From NCBI GenBank assembly GCA_028023455.1, contig JAQFVV010012477.1:3561865-3625864 (forward strand): a stretch of DNA of 64,000 nucleotides. Direction: 5' to 3'. The notes beneath the pieces are model-generated. The model searched no databases. It was not told the DNA's origin and saw nothing but the letters and a program-made list of their open reading frames with translations. Below, piece by piece: positions 57,646 to 64,000 of the stretch. This DNA is from Epiperipatus broadwayi (Eukaryota > Onychophora > Udeonychophora > Euonychophora > Peripatidae). The position numbers and the translations under genes are program-made. Positions within the stretch are counted from its first letter, which is position 1, and every line of letters begins with the position of its first letter.

Positions 57646-58356
57646 GTCTCTGCCTATTAGATCTGGATAATTTATTTAAAGAAAATCGATAAATACTTTC
57701 TGTTTGTTAACCTGAAAATACTGCAGATCAGGAAAAGGACAAATTAATAATGCACCTGGTATAGAAACCTTCAATTGGAAAACTAACAGGGAAACTGTAA
57801 AATTATAACTGCAAACAAAGAAATTTAAAACCATGGTTAAAAGTATTTTTGTGTACATTGTATTTTTAGTTGTAGTTAAAAAGTATTTTTTTTATAAAAG
57901 TAATCATTGTTAGTTTTGAAATTTTTTTATTAATTTAATATGTTCTTGTGAAACATGTTTTTTATCCATTTATTTTTTTCTTCATAATTATAAAGCAGAT
58001 TTTTTAATGTTTTTTTATTTCATTCATTTATGTCCTTCTCCTTCCCCTAAAACTTAACAAATGGTTAATTAAGCTAAGTTAAAGATTGTTATATCTGATT
58101 TTGAAAATGCTGTTTTTCCAACTTTTGGTATTTAAAAAATAGATTAATAAAAGAAAGAGTTAATTAATTTAATGAATAAAAATCAAGTGGTTACTTATAA
58201 CTTTTACACAAAGTTGAAAAATTTTAATAAGAGATATATAACAAACAGAGTATATGCATAAATGTATGTGAGATAAGATTTCAATTTGTGAAATTGAAAG
58301 TGCACTAAGCAAATTTTGCTAACTTTACACATTTAAAGCTTATTTCACATATGTTT
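57646..58356. other. AT-rich sequence, no feature seen
   Basis: No gene or repeat family recognised. Confidence 0.4.
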
Positions 58357-58668
58357 TCCTGAAGGTTTGTGATGATGGTGTTCTAGTTGTATTTTTATAT
58401 TGAATTATTTCCACCATCTAATATATGTATGGAATGTCTTGGGAAAAATTTAACTTTATTTAAATATTCCAAATACATTCAACTGTTAGTAATAGCACAT
58501 CAAACAGATTAGTATATGCACAATGTTTTGAGAGGTATTAGTCTCCCCTCTTCTTCAGGTGTTGCTGATATGACATGACAATACTAGCATAGAATTCGAA
58601 CATGGGTCCTTATATTCTTGAGTTTTGAATTTTAAGGTATTGCTCTAACCAACTGAGCCATTAGATTA
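58357..58668. repeat. Foldback element with tRNA-like core, copy 2 (right arm lost)
   Basis: Left arm 58357-58586 matches the arms of the element at 13494-14012, including the outer GTTTTCCTGAAGGTTTGTGA, TTTAAATATTCCAAATACAT and TCTTCAGGTGTTGCT. The tRNA-like core follows, and the match stops at GAGCCAT (58660-58666). The right arm is absent, so this copy cannot fold back on itself. Confidence 0.8.
58587..58666 (-). pseudogene. tRNA-like core, copy 2
   Basis: On the minus strand ATGGCTCAGTTGGTTAGAGC (A-box side) and CATGTTCGAATTCTAT (B-box side). CCTTAAAATTCAAAACTCAA in the middle matches copy 1. The T-arm box is intact but the acceptor 5' end is cut off at the element border. Confidence 0.55.
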
Positions 58669-59149
58669 TACAAACACACATACACAAAAATAAATTACGT
58701 CCATTTATGATTTTTAAATTTTACTTTTAGCTTTTAAAATATTACTAAGTGCCAAAACTCTCAACTATATGTATTTTAATATCATTCAATAGAAATATAT
58801 TAGAGTACATATTTCAAAATAGCCATGAATTGTTATTATAGTAAAGAATAAAAAGAGAAAGATTATATCCATATAAATAGAGATAACTTTCAGCTTTTGA
58901 TGTTACTAAGAAATTATCAATATCTACTAAATGGTAATCTCTAAGATTAAACAAGTTTTCTCTTAAATTTTTTATAGCTCTTTTGGTTATGTTTTACTGC
59001 AAAAATGATATACTAATTGCATATAAAACAATGAAACTATCTCTCCAGTTAAATATTATAATAAAGCCATGTAATACTTGGTAATATGGTGAAATGATGA
59101 ACACTGATTTAGTATCAAATGCATTCTAGCCTTTTTCTTGAAACATTTT
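58669..59149. other. AT-rich sequence, no feature seen
   Basis: No gene or repeat family recognised. Confidence 0.4.
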
Positions 59150-60030
59150 TTTAAAATTTTCATTGGCCAAGTAAATTAAATTTTACAACTTTTGATTGGT
59201 CAATTAACAAACTCAGCCATAAAAATATATTCATCTTTTAATATTATATTAATTTTAGTTTCATTTGTAAAAAGTATATTAATAATTTGTCAGATTATGA
59301 AAGTGAACAAAAGTTTTTTCAAAAATAAATTTCTATTTATAATTATAAAAATATTTTATAGTGGAGAACCTCAAAAAAATGTTCTCCAACCTATAAGAAA
59401 ATGTTGAGTACATCACTGATTTTCTTTCTCAATTTACATTCCTGCAAAAGTAAAGATGTTTTTACTAAAATCTTACTATTTTCCTAAAATAATTTATATT
59501 TTCAGCATATTTTACCAAAATACATTATAGTATGTAAATAAATGCCAAAAAAATACTCTAAATTATTCATTTCTGTTTGAAAATGAAATAAAGAGCTTGA
59601 TGTGATGAAAATTGTTGACAGGTGTGAAAATTGTTGTTAGCACTGGTTTCGTTTTCAATATACGTTCATGTAAAACTATACAATTTTTTATTAAAAATCT
59701 CACTATTTTTCTAAAATAACTATATTTTCAGCATATTTTATCAACATAATTCGTAATATATATGAAAAATAATAAAAAAATCATTCTAAAACATTAATTT
59801 TTCATTTTCAAAGTCAAAACAGAAGTTGGAGGGTTGAAAATTATTGACAAGCAGTCTCCTTTGTCCTCTATCAGCAACAACCAATCAGAATCTAGGAAAG
59901 TCTACCCTCTTCCATTGTTGAACCATTAATGTCATTTTATTGATTTTTTACTTGTAAAATAATTCTAGAGAGGGCAGTATCTTATGGTACTTTTTATAAG
60001 CTTTAAAATAAGCATGAAAACAGTTCGTAA
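59150..60030. repeat. Family 3 dispersed repeat, copy 2
   Basis: Partner of 10535-11400. ATTGGCC and GATTGGTCAA sit near the left end and CAACCAATCAGAATC near the right end. The two internal units are clear here: TTTTCAGCATATTTTA occurs at about 59500 and 59730, each followed by a segment ending in TGAAAATTGTTGACA or TGAAAATTATTGACA. No ORF over 71 codons. Confidence 0.65.
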
Positions 60031-61044
60031 CTCAAAAATTGATGGTTTTTGATCGACTTGAAACCGTGAACGTCGATCCATGGATGTTTCTCAAAAAGGG
60101 CTAATGATTAATTTCCATTTTCAGATTTTTAATAAATATGTTATTAGAGTAAATGAGATAAAATGAATATTATATTACCTTGCATGAATTAATTTTTTTT
60201 TTTTGTAATTATATTTATTTTCAACTTTGTTTTTGCGTTGTTGTCAGTGAAATTTGTAATCCAAATAAATATAATCCAAAACATATACATACTATTTAGA
60301 AATGTGTTCATTTGCTTTATATACTAACTTTCAAATAGTTTCACATAAATAAGGCAAACATTAAAATTATATTAATATTTAAGTTGACTTAAAAAGTTTA
60401 AATGCGTGGTAGTCCGTGAACTGAATTGATGAGGATAATATCAAACAGCAACCAATGAAATATTTGAAAAAACACTTTGAACAATATATTTATGTCATAC
60501 TTTTCATTACCTGTGAATAAACTTATACTTTGTCTTAGGAAGCCATTATATAATAATTGATCTAATAACTAAATTGTAAATGTTGAATTATTAACTTGAT
60601 TTTAATCACATTAGTAGGTTTCTAGTAACTTTGATATAATAATAAAACTTTTTTAACGACTGGCTTTTAAGCTTTATAAGTTTCAAATTAGATACAGCAT
60701 TTTACAGACAAAATAAGCATCATGTTATATCATATTACAAAACTATTTCAATGAAGATATTATACAAATGTTTGCAAATAATTACATTAATTTGATTCAC
60801 AGAAAGTAAGATTTTAAAAAATCAGAAATAATATTAAATACAAACATTAAGTAAGGAAAGAAGTATTATGCAATTGGCAATTGTGCATGAAATAAACCAT
60901 GCAAAGATTAAGATGAGATGCAGCATTATATTTTCAAAAGACTTTAAGATAAAAGCACAATAATTTGGAAGTCCAATAAATTGTTAATATTTAATTAATG
61001 AAGATTTATCATTAAATACTTATTTCCCAAACATATTCGATATA
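60031..61044. other. AT-rich sequence, no feature seen
   Basis: GACTTGAAACCGTGAACGTC near 60056 is locally more complex, but no gene was recognised. Confidence 0.4.
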
Positions 61045-61250
61045 TATATAAGTAATTGAACCCAGACTTTTAAACTCCATTTAGTCATCCACTTCTTCTT
61101 ATGTGATCAATACACATAATAACATACATGCAAAAAAGATAAATGATCTCCAATATATAATATTTTGTGCTGAACCAGCACTTATCAGTTGGTCTGAATC
61201 ATCACCTCTGACACATATATAAAATATCAGTTTATATTAAAATAGAAAAT
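61045..61250 (-). repeat. Family 1 repeat, truncated minus copy
   Basis: Inverse marks GACTTTTAAACTCCATTTAG, AAAAAGATAAATGATCTCCA, CCAGCACTTATCAGTTGGTC and ATCAGTTTATATTAAAATAG. It is cut where PLE C begins at about 61262. Confidence 0.75.
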
Positions 61251-61298
61251 AAGTGTTATTTAAAAGGGTTCAAAATACAAAACAGAATTTTAAAAATA

Positions 61299-61529
61299 AT
61301 GATAATTTTTAAAAATAATGATAATTTATCAGCTTCTGTCTTTTATGACCATAATAAATCATGTATATATGGTTTCGATTTTAATTATAACAAAATAAAA
61401 ATATTGGAAATTGAAAGAAATAATAATAAAAGGAAAATTAAAGAGGCGATGTTGATATGTAAATACAAGCAACATTTGGTTAATAGGCAAGCAGCAAACA
61501 TTAAGATCACAGAATTATGGGAAAGTTGA
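61299..61529 (+). pseudogene. PLE GIY-YIG domain C-terminus, copy C
   Basis: 76 open codons: ASVFYDHNKSCIYGFDFNY, KILEIERNNNKRKIKEAMLI, VNRQAANIKITELWES. It lines up residue by residue with the last third of the copy B ORF and stops at the same place. The first codons come from a duplicated AT-rich stretch (AATTTTTAAAAATAATGATA twice). No catalytic GIY or YIG motif remains. Confidence 0.75.
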
Positions 61530-61580
61530 CATCATAGAATTATGGGAAAGTTGACATCATAGAATTATGGGAAAGATGAC
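61511..61580 (+). repeat. 25-base tandem repeat over the PLE stop codon
   Basis: AGAATTATGGGAAAGTTGAC plus ATCAT starts at 61511, 61536 and 61561 (the last one partial). The first unit includes the final PLE codons and the TGA at 61527-61529. Confidence 0.9.
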
Positions 61581-61587
61581 ATGTTAA

Positions 61588-61641
61588 ACGTGATAGTTGA
61601 CAAAGCCACAAGTTGGTTGAAAGCGCTCCTAAGTAACGGTT
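61588..61641 (+). ncRNA. hammerhead ribozyme-like motif, PLE C
   Basis: In order: CGU and UAG (stem I), core UUGACAA, stem II AGCCA paired with UGGUU around CAAGU (one G-U pair), GAAA, self-complementary tetramer GCGC, UC, then CUA and ACG (stem I partners). No extra base lies between core and stem II, unlike copy B. As in copy B the core has U3 and A8 in place of C3 and G8. The predicted cut is after UC, an allowed NUH site. This is the cleanest hammerhead candidate in the window. Stem III works only as a dimer. Confidence 0.6.
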
Positions 61642-61769
61642 ATACATATATTTTTTTGATAAGCTTTTAAATACTGTATTTTTAAATATTTATTTATAAA
61701 TTTGCGTATATTATTTTGAAGAAATACAGACATCGATTTATAATATTATATATATATATATATTGTAAT

Positions 61770-62150
61770 TTATAAGAGTACACAATTCTTCATACAGAAT
61801 TGTCACCAAATGCAAGCCTTTGTAATCAATGGAGGCAGGAAGGTTTGTGCAGAAAATCTTTATCTAGTGCCTACTCATCCAACATTATAGGTTTCCATCT
61901 TGGACTCTTAGCTCTATACTTAACCAAATAGATAAAGCTGTTTTCTGGAGGGATTGCATTAGATGCTAAGATCTAGGTGTACTGCTCATAACTTAAGGAC
62001 TCCTTACTGATGAAAGCCTTAAGCAAGAAACTAGTCTGAAGATATTTGATGAGTGGGTACTTGATAGTGATTTTATGCACAAACCTTCCTGCATTCACTG
62101 CTTATAAAGGCCTGCACTTGGTGGCACTACTAAATGGAGAGGTTGCTTTT
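61770..62150. repeat. Family 2 foldback, diverged copy
   Basis: Inverse part 61770-61890 (TTCATACAG, TCTAGTGCCTACTCATCC) and sense part 61930-62150 (GTTTTCTGGAGGGATTGCAT, CCTTACTGATGAAAGCCTTA, GATGAGTGGGTACTTGATAG). The order matches 15690-16485, with a shorter centre. Confidence 0.75.
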
Positions 62151-63121
62151 TTTATGAACAGCTTGTGTAAACATTTAAAATGGAGATGTTATATTGTAAT
62201 TTATATATTGAGTTCCTCTAAAGGTTCTTCTAAATTTGATTCAGGAATGTATAGTTCTTAAATTTATGACTCTTTGACACTAATAATTGCACATGTTGAA
62301 CATATTTAAATGTAGAGAATTAGTCAAATAACATTAAAATAGTGTTCATTTTTTTTAGAAATTGATTATTGATTTTAGAATTAGAAGCTATTTAAAAGTC
62401 AAAACATCTAAATTTATTTATTTAATCTGATCAATGACTGAAACTTGCATAATGTAGGACCCAGCAAAGATTTTGTCTACTTTTTAAGACATAAAACCAA
62501 TATTTTTTAGACATTACATAAGTATGAGGGTTGTTTTTTTTTAAAAAAAAAAAATCAATAAACTAAAGTACATTGGTCTGTAGTTTTACAAAACTTTCAA
62601 TTTATCCAACATAGTTTCATAATTATTTCTCTTATAAAATGGGAACATTAAAATGATAAGAATAATAAATGAAACTAGATATTGTTTATGAAATTATATT
62701 GTTCTTTCTAATTCAAAAATTAATTTAAATAGACAAAGTAAATAGAGTGAAAATGAAAAAACATTACCTTTTTTTAAAATGAAAAAGTAAAGAACATTAC
62801 AAAATTGAATTTATTTAATTTAAATTTGCAGAAATTCTGATATATATGTTATTACAATCAATATTTTTTTAATATAACCAGCAATTGAAATAGTAAATAT
62901 AAATAGATAAACAACGCATTGGGTTTCAGTCGCTATTATCTTTTCAAAGTTACCATCTTGTGCTTTAGTTCAAGTGTATCCTTTATACTCAACAAAGCAT
63001 CATTGAGGTATTTTAACAACATTACAATGAATGTGTATAACGTGTAATTCCCTTTCAATTAAAATATAATACTAATGTAAATAATGCATAGAATAAAAAA
63101 AAACCCTTTAATGGTATTTAT
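62151..63121. other. AT-rich sequence, no feature seen
   Basis: No gene or repeat family recognised. Confidence 0.4.
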
Positions 63122-63133
63122 ATAAAATAAAAG

Positions 63134-63170
<37 letters not shown>

Positions 63171-63174
63171 AAAG

Positions 63175-63208
<34 letters not shown>
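63122..63208. repeat. Duplicated (TA)n block
   Basis: ATAAAATAAAAGCTTATA followed by (TA)n occurs twice in tandem (63122 and 63165). Confidence 0.92.
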
Positions 63209-63210
<2 letters not shown>

Positions 63211-63655
63211 AAACTTCAACTCAAACTTTCAAGCTCCCTACAGCAATCCAATCCATCTTAAACAACTGATACACATGACCACATATATGTGAAAAAGATA
63301 AATGATCTCCAATATTGGTATTTTCTGCTGTACCAGCACTCATCAGTTGGTCCATATCACTATCTCTCATGCATACATAAAATCAGTGCTCAGTTTATAC
63401 TAAGATAGCAAATCTTCAAACTTTAATACACAAGATCCAATCTTTGTCACTCTCCAACTCTTCAGCCATTCATATCAATGAAAATCTGAGGATGGAATTA
63501 TCAAATCCCTTGTAGATGCCAATATTATTGCCATACCCATGGTGACCTTAAGTCAATCTCACCCCCCCACACATAAGACCTTAATATGTCTATTTAATTA
63601 TCCAGAAGAGAGATGGGCAGAATACAGTATAAATATGTAATATTTAAGTACATGT
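63209..63655 (-). repeat. Family 1 repeat, near full-length minus copy
   Basis: The most complete minus copy: AACTTCAACTCAAACTTTCA, AAAAGATAAATGATCTCCAA, ACTCATCAGTTGGTCCATAT, AGATGCCAATATTATTGCCA, CACATAAGACCTTAATATGT and GAGATGGGCAGAATACAGTA. Used with 2468-2741 to set the family's 5' end. Confidence 0.85.
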
Positions 63656-63675
63656 AGAGTGTGTATACTTAATGA

Positions 63676-64000
63676 ATTTATAAGAGACTTGAACTTAGAC
63701 ATTCAAGATCCCTACTGCTATCCAATTCATTGTATACAACTAATACACATGACAACATATATGTAAAAAGATAAATGATCTCCAATATAAATAGTTTGTG
63801 CTGAATCAGCACTCATCATAGTTGTTCTAGATCACCATCTCTCACACATATATACAATCAGTTCTAGCTTATATTAAGATAGCAAATCATCAAACATTAA
63901 TAAACAAGCTTCAATATTCACCTTCTCCAACTCTTCAGCCATTTATATCAAGGAAAATCTCAGGTTAGAATGCTCAAAGCCTTTGTTGATGCCAATATTA
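63676..64000 (-). repeat. Family 1 repeat, minus copy running off the window
   Basis: A direct repeat of the preceding copy: GAGACTTGAACTTAGACATT, AAAAGATAAATGATCTCCAA, CAGCTCTTCAGCC-like and TTGATGCCAATATTA at the window edge. Confidence 0.85.

Larger units (their letters stand above)
61262..61745 (+). mobile_element. Penelope-like element copy C, 3' fragment
   Basis: A strongly 5'-truncated PLE of a subfamily related to, but distinct from, copies A and B. It holds the end of the GIY-YIG domain, a 25-base tandem repeat, a hammerhead-like motif and a TA-rich tail. GAAATACAGACATCGATTTA near 61722 corresponds to the outer ends of A and B. It was inserted into or next to a family-1 copy. Not folded: only a sense arm is present. 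Confidence 0.75.

Overview
The window is eukaryotic, almost certainly animal, non-coding DNA. It is strongly AT-rich, full of (TA)n and trinucleotide runs, and contains a U2 snRNA-derived copy, tRNA-derived repeats, an RTE-type LINE and several Penelope-like elements (PLEs). No intact host protein gene is visible in 64 kb. The RTE protein style, the (TGA)n LINE tail and the tRNA-like SINEs resemble what is common in mollusc genomes, cephalopods in particular, but the sequence alone does not prove the taxon.

Layout. 1-8.5 kb is a nested nest of retroelements: PLE copy A folded into a head-to-head palindrome (214-2345), then a dispersed repeat (called family 1 here) interrupted by an RTE LINE (2743-5869) whose 5' half is inverted, then PLE copy B, a second and much younger palindrome (6117-8510). 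8.5-24.5 kb carries family-1 copies in both orientations, a U2 snRNA retropseudogene (11921-12103), a foldback element with a tRNA-like gene at its apex (13494-14012), a foldback repeat family 2 (15690-16875), fossils of a second PLE-like lineage (17100-23305) and a long trinucleotide microsatellite. 24.5-55 kb is mostly unannotatable AT-rich DNA broken by palindromes, a MITE with TTAA ends, a 115-bp minisatellite and composite tandem repeats. 55-64 kb repeats the same families: paired family-1 copies, a second tRNA foldback, a second family-3 copy, PLE copy C (61262-61745) and three more family-1 copies.

The most interesting signal lies in the 3' regions of PLE copies A, B and C. Each carries a motif with the layout of a type I hammerhead ribozyme: UAG-UUGAYAA-stem II-GAAA-palindromic tetramer-UH-CUA. 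The two positions that pair in the catalytic core (C3 and G8) are both changed, to U3 and A8, in every copy. The self-complementary stem III tetramer is GUAC in copy B and GCGC in copy C, a compensatory difference. The two full palindromic PLEs, the twin-primed RTE and the many foldback repeats show a locus shaped by inversion during target-primed reverse transcription and by hairpin-prone DNA.

All repeat families named here (family 1-5) are labels for this window, defined by comparing copies within it by eye. Borders are accurate to roughly 5-30 bases unless a motif is quoted.
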